DNA of 64,000 nt from Paenibacillus radicis (ex Gao et al. 2016) (lineage in GTDB: Bacteria > Bacillota > Bacilli > Paenibacillales > Paenibacillaceae). Positions 8,055-15,995 of the stretch are shown one piece after another; positions within the stretch are counted from its first letter, which is position 1; every line of letters starts with the position of its first letter. The DNA is taken from NCBI RefSeq assembly GCF_014641555.1, contig NZ_BMHY01000004.1:479049-543048 (forward strand), written 5' to 3'. The position numbers and the translations under genes are program-made. The notes under the pieces were generated by a model. It searched no databases. It was not told where the DNA came from and saw nothing but the letters and a program-made list of their open reading frames with translations.

Positions 8055-11000
8055 ATGAGCTTTATCGTTTCCAAACGAGTCATCAAGCTGCTATGCGGAA
8101 ATGAAGCCTATAACGAAGGTGAGCATTTCGCCAGCCAACATAAAGTCGCTATGATTATGAGCGACCCCGATTCCCATCATTACAAAGCCGAGGTTGCCGG
8201 CGGCGGCAGCCGTTACCGCGTTAACGCGGAGATTGACACGAACGGAGACGTGCACGCCACTTGCAATTGCCCGCCCTTTTATTCGCGTTCTACTTATTGC
8301 AAACATATAGCGGCTCTATTAATTCATCTTCATAACGAGGCGGAAAAAAGCTTCGTGCCTGTTCGCGCCTTCCCATCGCTGCTTCATCCAGAACCTCAAG
8401 AAGACCGGTCTGCGGCTTTAACCGCGCGATATACGGATGAGGAGCAAGCGGCGGACAGCATCATTCAATTGTTTGAAAATAAGCGGCTCCCGGCCAGCGG
8501 TGCCGGCCGCCTGTTTGATACACGGACTCCTCTCGAGGTAGAGTTTGCCGTCCAGACGGTTCCCTACGGCAATCGCCGGCATGTACTTGGCATTGAGCTG
8601 AAAGTCGGACCCAAACGATTGTACATCGTTCAGCAAATGCAAGATTTTCTAAAGCGGCTGGAGCAGAGACAGCCTTATATCTTTACGAAAAGCTTCGTTT
8701 ACGATCCCGAACAGCACTGCTTCCGGCCCGAGCAGGACGCCATCCTGCAGCTATTGATCCAGATTACCAAGCAGGATCAGCTGCTTCGCGGATCGTCCAT
8801 GACAACTCGCAAATCAACTTCCGGCAATGATCGAATGCTTCTTATTCCGCCATTATGGTGGAATGCTGCCCTGCCTTTGTTCACCAGCTCCCCAGGAGTT
8901 TTACTTGTGCACGACTATGGTATCGCGGATGGTATACGGGTTAGCGATAAGGCACTGCCTGTGAAGTTTCAGTTCGACCAGTCGGAACGGCAATCTGATT
9001 CCGGAGGTTATCAGTTGACAGCCGACGGACTGGAGCAGCTAACCGTACTCGGCGATTACGGCGCTGTCATAGGCGCAGACGGCGAGCTGTTCCAGCTGCC
9101 GCCCGAGCAGCTCGCAAGATTGTCCGAGCTGCAGCTCATGCTGGAGAGTGCATTCAAAGGACAAGTACAGATTGCCGCTCCGCTTATTGAGCCTTTTATG
9201 GAAAAGGTCGTACCCGGGTTGATGAAGCTGGGATCTGTCCATATCGCAGAGCCGGTCGCCGAGAAAATTGTGCACACGCCGCTTAAAGCGAAGCTGTTCC
9301 TCGACCGCGTAAAGGACCGGCTGCTGGCGGCGCTTGAATTCCACTATGGGGAAATCGTCATTAATCCGCTGGAGGCGGATTCCGGCCGCTCCCGATCCAC
9401 CGACCGCATACTGATGCGCGACGGTGAGCAGGAACGGCGGATATTAGAGCTGATGGATGGTAGCGGCTTCCTGAAGACCGAAAGCGGCTACGTCACAGCC
9501 GAAGAAGAAACGGAATATCACTTTCTCTATCATATCGTTCCGCAATTGGAGAAGTTGCTGAGAGTATATGCGACGACAGCCGTCAAGATCAGGCTGCATA
9601 CGGGTTCCATTCCTCCGAAAATATCGGTTCGCTCCGATGAACGTATGCACTGGCTGCAGTTCACCTTCTCGATAGACGGTATTCCAGAGTCAGAAATTCG
9701 CGAGGTTATTCAATCTGTGGAGGAGAAACGCCGCTACTACCGGCTGCCGAGCGGGGCTTTAATGCCGCTTGAGCAGGAGCAGCTGCTTGCGATGATTCGC
9801 GTATTGAACGAGGTGGGCATACGCTCCGGCGATTTGGACGGCAACGGTGTTCGTCTGCCGATCGTCCGCGGCCTTCCGCTCATTGATGCCGATACATCGG
9901 CCGGAGGCGTCGTCAAGCTCGATAAAAACCTGCGAGAGCTGCTGGAACATCTGCGTAACCCGGATCATTTCGAATTTGAGCTTCCGGACGGGCTTAACGC
10001 GACACTAAGGGAGTATCAGAAATTTGGCTTCCAGTGGATGAAGACGCTGGCGCATTATCGTTTCGGGGGGATATTAGCCGATGATATGGGACTGGGGAAA
10101 ACGGTACAAAGCATCGCGTATCTGCTCTCCGTCATTCCACATATTCGCGAGGAGAAGAAGCCGGCGCTGATCGTCTGCCCCGCTTCCCTCGTCTACAATT
10201 GGCGCAACGAGCTGGAGCGGTTCGCTCCTGAGATCAACGTCATCGTCGCAGACGGCACAAAAGCGGAGCGGTTCGCTTTTATCGACAATGCCTCGGACGG
10301 AGCCGCCGACATTTTCATTACCTCTTATCCGCTGCTGCGGATGGATATCGAACGGTATGCGCGGCAAAAATTCCATACGCTAATTGTCGATGAAGCACAG
10401 TTTTTCAAAAATCATTTGACGCAAACCGCGCAGGCCGTCAAACTGCTGAATGCCGATTACCGCTTCGCTCTCTCCGGCACGCCGGTCGAGAATCGGCTGG
10501 AGGAGCTATGGTCGATCTTCGAAGCTGTATTTCCAGCGTTGCTGCCGGACCGCAAGACGTTTAACGACATGTCGCCGGAGCTTATTGCGAAGCGCATACG
10601 GCCGTTTCTGCTGCGCAGACGGAAAGCTGACGTGTTGAAGGAACTGCCGGAAAAAATCGAAACGCAGCAAGTATCCGAGCTGCTGCCGGATCAGAAGCGG
10701 CTGTATGCCGCCTACTTGGCCAAGCTCAAGCAAGATACGCTTAAGCATTTGAATGATAAAACGTTTGAGCGCAACAAAATTAAGATTTTAGCCGGATTGA
10801 CCCGGCTTCGTCAGCTATGTCTCCACCCCGCCCTGTTTGTCGAAGACTATGCTGGCGGCTCTGCCAAGCTGGAGCAATTGCTTGAATTAATTGAGGAGTG
10901 CCGGGCTTCCGGTCGCCGCTTGCTTATTTTCTCGCAGTTTACTGGCATGCTGAGCATTATTGGCCGCGAGCTTTCTTCAACGGGTATGCCGTTCTTTTAT

Positions 11001-11378
11001 CTTGATGGACAGACGCCAGCTGCAGATCGGGTTGAGCTATGCAACCGATTCAACGAAGGCGAACGAGACTTGTTTCTCATTTCGCTCAAAGCAGGCGGAA
11101 CCGGTCTGAATCTGACAGGAGCAGATACCGTCATTCTGTATGATTTATGGTGGAATCCGGCTGTGGAGCAGCAGGCTGCCGACCGTGCCCATCGCATGGG
11201 GCAGAAAAACGTCGTCCAAGTCGTCCGGCTGATCTCGCAAGGAACCGTCGAGCAGAAAATGTACGAGCTGCAGCAAAAGAAGCTGAACTTGCTGGATAAT
11301 CTTGTACAACCTGGCGAAGAAGCGCTATCCGCACTATCGGAGCAGGATATCCGCGAGCTTCTGCAAATAGGAGTCTAG
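8055..11378 (+). CDS. SWIM zinc-finger SNF2-family DEAD/DEAH helicase
   Basis: A large Swi2/Snf2-type ATPase of 1107 residues. An N-terminal SWIM zinc finger (CNCPPFYSRSTYCKH, about residues 68-83) is followed by a long bacterial SNF2-associated region, then the ATPase core. The core has Walker A LADDMGLGKTVQSIAYL at about residue 674, a DEAQ Walker B box at about 777 (LIVDEAQFFKNH), and the C-terminal helicase lobe with SLKAGGTGLNLTGAD and DRAHRMGQ. Such proteins translocate on DNA and remodel protein-DNA complexes; the bacterial cellular role is largely unknown. The ATG at 8055 was chosen because the conserved N-terminus begins there; upstream in-frame codons lack a ribosome site. It is monocistronic, with its own terminator. 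Confidence 0.92.
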   Translation: MSFIVSKRVIKLLCGNEAYNEGEHFASQHKVAMIMSDPDSHHYKAEVAGGGSRYRVNAEIDTNGDVHATCNCPPFYSRSTYCKHIAALLIHLHNEAEKSFVPVRAFPSLLHPEPQEDRSAALTARYTDEEQAADSIIQLFENKRLPASGAGRLFDTRTPLEVEFAVQTVPYGNRRHVLGIELKVGPKRLYIVQQMQDFLKRLEQRQPYIFTKSFVYDPEQHCFRPEQDAILQLLIQITKQDQLLRGSSMTTRKSTSGNDRMLLIPPLWWNAALPLFTSSPGVLLVHDYGIADGIRVSDKALPVKFQFDQSERQSDSGGYQLTADGLEQLTVLGDYGAVIGADGELFQLPPEQLARLSELQLMLESAFKGQVQIAAPLIEPFMEKVVPGLMKLGSVHIAEPVAEKIVHTPLKAKLFLDRVKDRLLAALEFHYGEIVINPLEADSGRSRSTDRILMRDGEQERRILELMDGSGFLKTESGYVTAEEETEYHFLYHIVPQLEKLLRVYATTAVKIRLHTGSIPPKISVRSDERMHWLQFTFSIDGIPESEIREVIQSVEEKRRYYRLPSGALMPLEQEQLLAMIRVLNEVGIRSGDLDGNGVRLPIVRGLPLIDADTSAGGVVKLDKNLRELLEHLRNPDHFEFELPDGLNATLREYQKFGFQWMKTLAHYRFGGILADDMGLGKTVQSIAYLLSVIPHIREEKKPALIVCPASLVYNWRNELERFAPEINVIVADGTKAERFAFIDNASDGAADIFITSYPLLRMDIERYARQKFHTLIVDEAQFFKNHLTQTAQAVKLLNADYRFALSGTPVENRLEELWSIFEAVFPALLPDRKTFNDMSPELIAKRIRPFLLRRRKADVLKELPEKIETQQVSELLPDQKRLYAAYLAKLKQDTLKHLNDKTFERNKIKILAGLTRLRQLCLHPALFVEDYAGGSAKLEQLLELIEECRASGRRLLIFSQFTGMLSIIGRELSSTGMPFFYLDGQTPAADRVELCNRFNEGERDLFLISLKAGGTGLNLTGADTVILYDLWWNPAVEQQAADRAHRMGQKNVVQVVRLISQGTVEQKMYELQQKKLNLLDNLVQPGEEALSALSEQDIRELLQIGV

Positions 11379-11383
11379 AGGTG

Positions 11384-11415
11384 AACAGCGTTGCCGGGCG
11401 GCAGCGCTGTTTGTC
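11384..11415 (+). terminator. rho-independent terminator of the SNF2 gene
   Basis: A 12-bp stem (AACAGCGTTGCC/GGCAGCGCTGTT, one G-U pair) with a GGGC loop starts six bases after the helicase stop and is followed by a T-rich stretch. Confidence 0.8.
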
Positions 11416-11432
11416 ATTTTGCCGCTCAACGC

Positions 11433-11460
11433 AAAAAAAATCAGCCAGTAAACTGGCTGA
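11433..11460 (-). terminator. rho-independent terminator of the SDR gene
   Basis: An 8-bp stem (TCAGCCAG/CTGGCTGA) with a four-base loop is followed on the minus strand by eight T. It serves the minus-strand SDR gene that ends at 11511. Confidence 0.85.
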
Positions 11461-11510
11461 TGCTATGGTCCGCCAAGCCGCTCCCGGCGCTGCATGACGG
11501 AATTGTTCCC

Positions 11511-12167
11511 TTACGGTTGCGAGAATACGATTTCCACTTCATCACGATTTTGATACAGCTGCCAGTACTTCTCTGCAATCACATCCGGATCATAGAACGT
11601 GTCCTTCGCGACGTAGCCGCCGATCGTAACGGTGCCAACGTACACGCCATGCGGCTTCAATTCCTCCGCCAGCGAATAAGCGAATGAGCGGACACCCGCT
11701 TTGCCGATTGATAAAGCGGAGTAAGCAGCATTCGGATAAATACCGAAACCGCCGCCTGTAATCAAGATCGTGCCTTCCTTGCGGTCGACGAATCCAGGAG
11801 CAACTTGCCGGACACTGGACAAGGCGCCTACGACATTGACCTTGAATTCCTCGATCAATCGCTCTTCCTCAAGCTCCGAAGGCTGTCCGGACGAGATGAC
11901 GGCTGCGTTATAGACAAGAACATCCGGTTCTCCATGATGCGCCCTGATGACTCGGAACGCTTCGGCGATGGAAGCTGGGTTCCCGGCATCTCCGGTTACA
12001 CCAAAAGCTTCAACGCCTTGCTCCTTAAGCGCACTGGATTGCTCCTCCAGCGACGATTCCCTGCGCGCAACAAGCCCGATGCGAAATCCGTTGTCTCCGA
12101 ATTTGCGGGCCACTGCTGCACTTACTCCAGAGCCTGCACCGACGATTACGACTAGCGGTTTACTCAT
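11511..12167 (-). CDS. SDR-family oxidoreductase with atypical active site
   Basis: A short-chain dehydrogenase/reductase of 218 residues, somewhat short for the family. The nucleotide-binding motif GAGSGVSAAVARKF sits at residues 10-23, with R36-R37 (LVARRE) suggesting NADPH, and VYNAAV replaces the usual NNAG. The normal catalytic Ser-Tyr-xxx-Lys is not intact: the serine region reads ITGGGFG, and in AAYSALSIGKAG the tyrosine lies seven residues before the lysine instead of four. A redox role is therefore uncertain. The start ATG at 12167 follows GGGAG. The gene is preceded by the sigma factor gene on the same strand, about 100 bases away, but a shared transcript is unproven. Confidence 0.8.
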   Translation of the reverse strand: MSKPLVVIVGAGSGVSAAVARKFGDNGFRIGLVARRESSLEEQSSALKEQGVEAFGVTGDAGNPASIAEAFRVIRAHHGEPDVLVYNAAVISSGQPSELEEERLIEEFKVNVVGALSSVRQVAPGFVDRKEGTILITGGGFGIYPNAAYSALSIGKAGVRSFAYSLAEELKPHGVYVGTVTIGGYVAKDTFYDPDVIAEKYWQLYQNRDEVEIVFSQP

Positions 12168-12271
12168 ATCTCTACACTCCCTTGCATCATTTTCTATAAC
12201 TTACCATTCCCATCGGAATTAATCTAATAGAAAATTTGAGAGTTCGATTATATTTTTCAATGCAAGTCCGA

Positions 12272-13033
12272 CTAAGCAGCCATCATAAGACTGAAGGAAT
12301 CAACACTACCAGGACCAGTAAGCTGCAATACTGCTTGCTCTTGTCTAGCCTGCTGCAGCTGCAGCGCCTTATTCTGCATGACGCCAACTGCAATGGCTGC
12401 GTGTGAAGCATCGTGTTGAACGAGTGAGATCAGCGTTTGAACATCGTTCAACTGGTATGCAGCAGCCAGTGAACGAATGTAGAGCTTCATCCCCTCTTCC
12501 TTCGATTCCGGCAGCCCTTCGTTTAGAAGCTCCTTCCGAATGGCGGAAACCGATCTGCGGGCCCGGTGCAGTGCGGCTTTCACGGCACCCGTACTCGTCT
12601 GAAGAAGGCTTGCGGCAGCATCAATGGAATACCCCATCGCTTCCCGCAGAACGAATACAAGCAGCTGCAAAGGAGACAAATGCTTCTGAAGCACCTGCAA
12701 TACCGCTTCGATCTCGACGAAATCATCCTCCGCCCTCACATCAGCCACATGGCTATCTGGTTCCAATCGGGTAATTCTTGCTTTTCTCCGAACCCGGTCT
12801 ACCCATGTCGTGCGTGCAATGCGCAGCAGATAAGCTTCCGCATTCGCATGACCCTCGCCATAGATCTTGCCGATTGCCTTCAGCCAAGTCTCCTGTGCCA
12901 AATCCTCAGCTTCCTGACGGGAAGCGGTAATCGCCATGCAATATCGCCGTAATGCGGCATCCAGCAGCTTCGTTGTTTCCTCGTCCGGCTGAACAACAGG
13001 CTTTTCAAGTTCAGCTTGAATCCATCCGTTCAT
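12272..13033 (-). CDS. sigma-70 family (ECF-like) RNA polymerase sigma factor with C-terminal extension
   Basis: A 253-residue sigma factor of the extracytoplasmic-function type. Region 2 (ALRRYCMAITASRQEAEDLAQETWLKAIGKI) spans about residues 27-57. Region 4 (LSPLQLLVFVLREAMGYSIDAAASLLQTSTGAVKAALHRARR) spans about 118-160, and the TGAVKAALHRAR helix is the -35 reading helix. About 85 further residues follow (residues 170-253), resembling the extra domains of SigJ/ECF41-type factors that act in cis in place of a separate anti-sigma. No anti-sigma gene is adjacent. The ATG at 13033 follows AAGGGGG. Confidence 0.87.
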   Translation of the reverse strand: MNGWIQAELEKPVVQPDEETTKLLDAALRRYCMAITASRQEAEDLAQETWLKAIGKIYGEGHANAEAYLLRIARTTWVDRVRRKARITRLEPDSHVADVRAEDDFVEIEAVLQVLQKHLSPLQLLVFVLREAMGYSIDAAASLLQTSTGAVKAALHRARRSVSAIRKELLNEGLPESKEEGMKLYIRSLAAAYQLNDVQTLISLVQHDASHAAIAVGVMQNKALQLQQARQEQAVLQLTGPGSVDSFSLMMAA

Positions 13034-13192
13034 TCCAGCACCCCCTTATTCAGTAAACGATTTAACTGCTTCAAAAGATACGCCAGAACTTAAAATAAAT
13101 GGACCGGATTTTTTTCGTAAAAGACCGTATCCTGCCCCGTCACTTAATCGTCTTCCTAGGGAAAGACAATAACGAACCTGGAGGAATGTCAG

Positions 13193-13777
13193 ATGAGTTC
13201 ATATGTCCCTTATGTGGTGGAGCAAACGAAAAACGGCGAACGCTCCTACGATATTTATTCCCGCCTGCTGAAAGACCGGATCATTTTCTTAGGGTCCGCC
13301 ATCGATGACCAGACCGCAAACAGCATCATTGCGCAAATGTTGTTCTTAGCTGCAGAAGACCCTGAAAAAGAGATCTCCCTATTCATTAACAGTCCGGGAG
13401 GCTCGACGACAGCTGGCTTCGCTATCTACGATACGATGCAATTCATCAAGCCGCCCGTTCATACGATCTGTATCGGCATGGCCGCTTCCTTTGCCGCTAT
13501 TCTACTGCTGGCGGGCGAAAAAGGCAATCGCTTCGCGCTGCCCAACAGCGAAATTATGATTCATCAGCCGCATGGCGGCGTACAGGGGCAAGCCTCCGAT
13601 ATCGCCATTAGTGCCAAACGGATACTAGAAATCCGCGCCAGATTGAACCGGATCGCCGCCGAACGGACGGGCCAGCCGCTGGAGCGGATCGACCGTGATA
13701 TGGACCGTGATTACTTCATGTCTGCTCAGGAGGCAATCGAGTACGGCATGATTGATAAGATCATTACGTCGCTGTAA
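13193..13777 (+). CDS. clpP: ClpP-family serine protease (paralogue)
   Basis: Proteolytic subunit of a Clp-type ATP-dependent protease, 194 residues, normal ClpP length. The triad is visible as S99 (GMAASFAA), H124 (MIHQPHGG) and D173 (DRDYFMSA), with the oxyanion loop SPGGS at 67-71. The core motif normally reads AASMGAFLL; here it is AASFAAILL, so two positions next to the nucleophile differ from housekeeping ClpP. No Clp ATPase or trigger factor gene is beside it, and the neighbour is a divergent sigma factor. This suggests a second ClpP rather than the main one. The ATG at 13193 has GGAGG eight bases upstream, and a strong hairpin follows. Confidence 0.92.
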   Translation: MSSYVPYVVEQTKNGERSYDIYSRLLKDRIIFLGSAIDDQTANSIIAQMLFLAAEDPEKEISLFINSPGGSTTAGFAIYDTMQFIKPPVHTICIGMAASFAAILLLAGEKGNRFALPNSEIMIHQPHGGVQGQASDIAISAKRILEIRARLNRIAAERTGQPLERIDRDMDRDYFMSAQEAIEYGMIDKIITSL

Positions 13778-13828
13778 CGAATACCGTTACGCCAATATAC
13801 AATGGCCAATCCGAATATGATTCGATCA

Positions 13829-13887
13829 AACAAAGAGGCTGTCTCGGCTTGGCGTGAATACGCCAGTCGAGACAGCCTCTTTGTTTG
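13829..13887. terminator. long bidirectional terminator
   Basis: A near-perfect hairpin of about 24 bp between clpP and the convergent DivIVA-like gene. The outer arms are CAAAGAGGCTGTCTCG and CGAGACAGCCTCTTTG, the inner arms TTGGCGT and ACGCCAG, with a GAAT loop. T-rich tails on both sides fit both genes. Confidence 0.85.
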
Positions 13888-13912
13888 CAGCTATTGCTTG
13901 CAGAAGACTTGC

Positions 13913-14215
13913 TTACACCCGCGGGCGCAGCAGCTCTCTTTTCTCACCAAACACTTTCATTTCCAGATCTTCGATCCGGCGTTTAATCATAAATTGATCG
14001 TATGATTCCTTGTTTTTCAACAGCTCAACATGAATAGCGGCGAGATCCGCTTCATATTTGAGAATCAAATCCTGCATCCGGCTATAATCCTTTATGATTT
14101 CATCAAGAAAATCGTCCACCTCGTCCGGATTGTAACCGCGGAATTTTTTCTCGAATTGCTTCGCATGAACAGCGTTTGCAGTTAGTGTAATGCCATAGTT
14201 GACCAGCTCGCTCAT
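13913..14215 (-). CDS. DivIVA/GpsB-family cell-division protein
   Basis: A 100-residue protein of the DivIVA/GpsB family. The membrane-binding N-terminal module LTANAVHAKQFEKKFRGYNPDEVDDFLDEIIKDYSRM (about residues 10-46) matches the family consensus, including the RGYxxDEVDxFLD motif. It is followed by one coiled-coil segment (ADLAAIHVELLKNKESYDQFMIKRRIEDLEMKVFGEK). The short length matches GpsB better than full DivIVA. Such proteins sit at curved membrane or the division site and recruit cell-wall synthases. The ATG at 14215 follows AAGGGG with an 11-base gap; a TTG at 14236 would be inside that site. Confidence 0.85.
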   Translation of the reverse strand: MSELVNYGITLTANAVHAKQFEKKFRGYNPDEVDDFLDEIIKDYSRMQDLILKYEADLAAIHVELLKNKESYDQFMIKRRIEDLEMKVFGEKRELLRPRV

Positions 14216-14377
14216 AATACGTAATACCCCTTTCAAGCGCTTCTCAAATCAATCAATAAAAACTTTATAGTATTAACTATACGATGTTTGAGGGTGTTTT
14301 GCCAAATCTTTGACCTTTCTGCCTTAAAAAACGGTGTAAAACCGCGCAGTAGTGCGGTATACGGGAGATTTTACCAG

Positions 14378-15337
14378 CTAAGCCTGAAGGGAATGCGGCC
14401 CCGTATGCCGTTGCTTTTGTTGCTTCTGTTTCATCCATTCAGGCAAGGCAATTCCGGCGAGCACCAGCACAACACCGGCCCATTGAAGTCCGCTAACATG
14501 CTCATGCAGGACGAATGTCGACAGCAGGACGGCCACCGGAAGCTCGGCTGCGCCAAGAATGCTGGCCATGCCTTCCCCGATATGAGGAATGCCTATCGCG
14601 TACAACAGCGGCGGTATAAAGGCCCCGAATAATCCAAGCAGCGCTCCAAACAGCAGCAGCCCTTCGAATAAATGCCCGTTGAATAGAAAATGCGGAGGAA
14701 ACAGAATGAACACCAAAGCCACCGATCCGGTGCTCATCCATGCACTGCGATAAGCCGGATGTGCATCCGGCACGGCTTTGCCGCTGAACAAAATCATGAG
14801 CGAGTAGCTGATGGCTGACAACAGTCCAAGCCCCATGCCCGTCATATTGAATTGCGCCCCTCCGGGAGCCGCCAATCCTGCAGCTAACGCCGTACCGATC
14901 AATAAAACGACAAGTGCAAGCAAGATCACCCTGCTTGGCCGTTTGCGCTGAATAATGGCTTGCAAGACGACACCAATCCAAGTGAATTGGAATAACATAA
15001 TGATAGCAAGCGATGCCGGTATATATTTGAGCGAGTGATAATAAAGCAAGCCGGTCACCGCGGAAGGCGTACCTGCCAGTACCAGAAGCAGCTTGTGCTT
15101 CCATTCCAGCTTCCGCCACGCTGCGGGCGGATTAGCAGGCATACCGCCAGTAATGGTGCCGCGTTTTTGCTTGAGCTTGATAAAGGCTGCCAACAGCCAC
15201 GCCAGCAAAAAGCCGAATGAGAGCTGGCTGCCTACCACCTCGCCTAACGTAAACCCGCGGTCGTAGGCGTGTACGACGATTGTCGAAAGAATGCCATAGC
15301 TCATGGCGCCCACTAAGACGGATACAAAGTATTTCAT
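14378..15337 (-). CDS. EamA/DMT-family transporter
   Basis: A 319-residue drug/metabolite transporter with ten predicted membrane helices arranged as two EamA repeats. The first begins at MKYFVSVLVGAMSYGILSTIV and the second at about residue 170 (GLGLLSAISYSLMILFSGKAV). The C-terminus is short and basic (MKQKQQKQRH). Family members usually export small metabolites, amino acids or nucleobases. The ATG at 15337 has AGGAGG 12 bases upstream. Its leader (15381-15514) contains a purine-riboswitch-like aptamer joined to a terminator, suggesting that the exporter is induced by its own or a related substrate. Substrate is inferred, not shown. Confidence 0.9.
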   Translation of the reverse strand: MKYFVSVLVGAMSYGILSTIVVHAYDRGFTLGEVVGSQLSFGFLLAWLLAAFIKLKQKRGTITGGMPANPPAAWRKLEWKHKLLLVLAGTPSAVTGLLYYHSLKYIPASLAIIMLFQFTWIGVVLQAIIQRKRPSRVILLALVVLLIGTALAAGLAAPGGAQFNMTGMGLGLLSAISYSLMILFSGKAVPDAHPAYRSAWMSTGSVALVFILFPPHFLFNGHLFEGLLLFGALLGLFGAFIPPLLYAIGIPHIGEGMASILGAAELPVAVLLSTFVLHEHVSGLQWAGVVLVLAGIALPEWMKQKQQKQRHTGPHSLQA

Positions 15338-15380
15338 GGGGTTAAATTTCCTCCTGTCTAGGCGTCCATGCCTCTATAAA

Positions 15381-15514
15381 AACGCAAAAAAACCTAACCG
15401 CGGCGGGACGAACCGCTTGGCGGCTCTCTCCGATCATTCGCAGTTAGGAAGTTAAGGCTCCCTGTAGGACCCCCGCCCTTCTTGCTTCAATATGCGGGGT
15501 TATACGAGACATGA
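15381..15514 (-). promoter_or_regulatory. purine-riboswitch-like leader with overlapping terminator
   Basis: On the minus strand the leader can fold into a three-way junction like the guanine/adenine aptamer. P1 is UCGUA/UGCGA, J1/2 is UAA, P2 is CCCCGC/GCGGGG and J2/3 is GUCCUAC. P3 is AGGGAG/CUUCCU with loop CCUUAA, and J3/1 is AAC, placing C at the specificity position (C74 in xpt numbering, guanine type). An AAGG in loop 2 can pair with CCUU of loop 3. The 3' part is reused: CCUAACUGCG (15448-15439) pairs with CGCGGUUAGG (15402-15393), followed by seven U. Ligand binding would thus break the terminator, an ON switch. Loop sequences and J2/3 differ from the consensus, so ligand identity is uncertain. 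Confidence 0.5.
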
Positions 15515-15622
15515 ACTGTGTTCACAAATTAATCTTTTTCACTTCGTCATATGTTACATGACAGGTGAGTTATTGTCAATCCGTAATGATTGCTCCCTGC
15601 AAACAAGCATAAATAAAAAAAC

Positions 15623-15651
15623 TTGCAGTTCGTGAAAAAAGGGTATAGAAT
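15623..15651 (+). promoter_or_regulatory. sigma-A promoter of the T-box/DAHP synthase transcript
   Basis: A -35 box TTGCAG (15623-15628) and a -10 box TAGAAT (15646-15651) are separated by exactly 17 bases. Transcription would start near 15658, just before the T-box leader. Confidence 0.7.
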
Positions 15652-15658
15652 GCTCCTT

Positions 15659-15956
15659 AATCAAGCGTTATTCGAATAGCATTGACAGGCAATGACGGAG
15701 AGAGTAAGCAAGGTTACATTCCTGACAGGGACGGTGCGCCACCGATTGAGAGCCGCCGAGCGAATGTCCTGGCCGAAGTTCACTCCCGAGCCGGAACTTG
15801 AAGGCAAGTCCATTGCGGCTTGCAGTAGAGCTCCCCGTATTCTCTGCGTTAAAGAGATTAAAGTGAGATCGCGCGCCGCCTTAGAGCTCAAGGCTAGCCG
15901 GTCTAATTAGGGTGGTACCACGGCTTCTCGTCCCTTGCGGAGAGGAGCCTTTTTTG
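15659..15956 (+). promoter_or_regulatory. T-box leader of the DAHP synthase gene
   Basis: The leader carries the T-box sequence AGGGTGGTACCACG (15909-15922), which pairs with the uncharged tRNA acceptor end. It is directly followed by a terminator hairpin (GGCTTCTC with GAGAGGAGCC, 15923-15950) and six T. The 5' part has the AGAGAGTAA element typical of stem I (from 15700) and a long imperfect stem I (ACATTC pairing with GAATGT). A TTC triplet followed by A near 15780 is a candidate phenylalanine specifier, but the internal loop could not be folded with certainty, so tyrosine or tryptophan is not excluded. Readthrough would occur when the cognate aromatic amino acid is short. Confidence 0.92.
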
Positions 15957-15995
15957 CGTCCAATTTTACACAAAACAATAAGGAGTTGTTCAGAC

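Noticed and set aside
15682..15687. TTGACA as -35 box for the DAHP synthase transcript
   Set aside because: No -10 box lies 16-18 bases downstream, and it is inside the T-box leader of the better promoter at 15623-15651.
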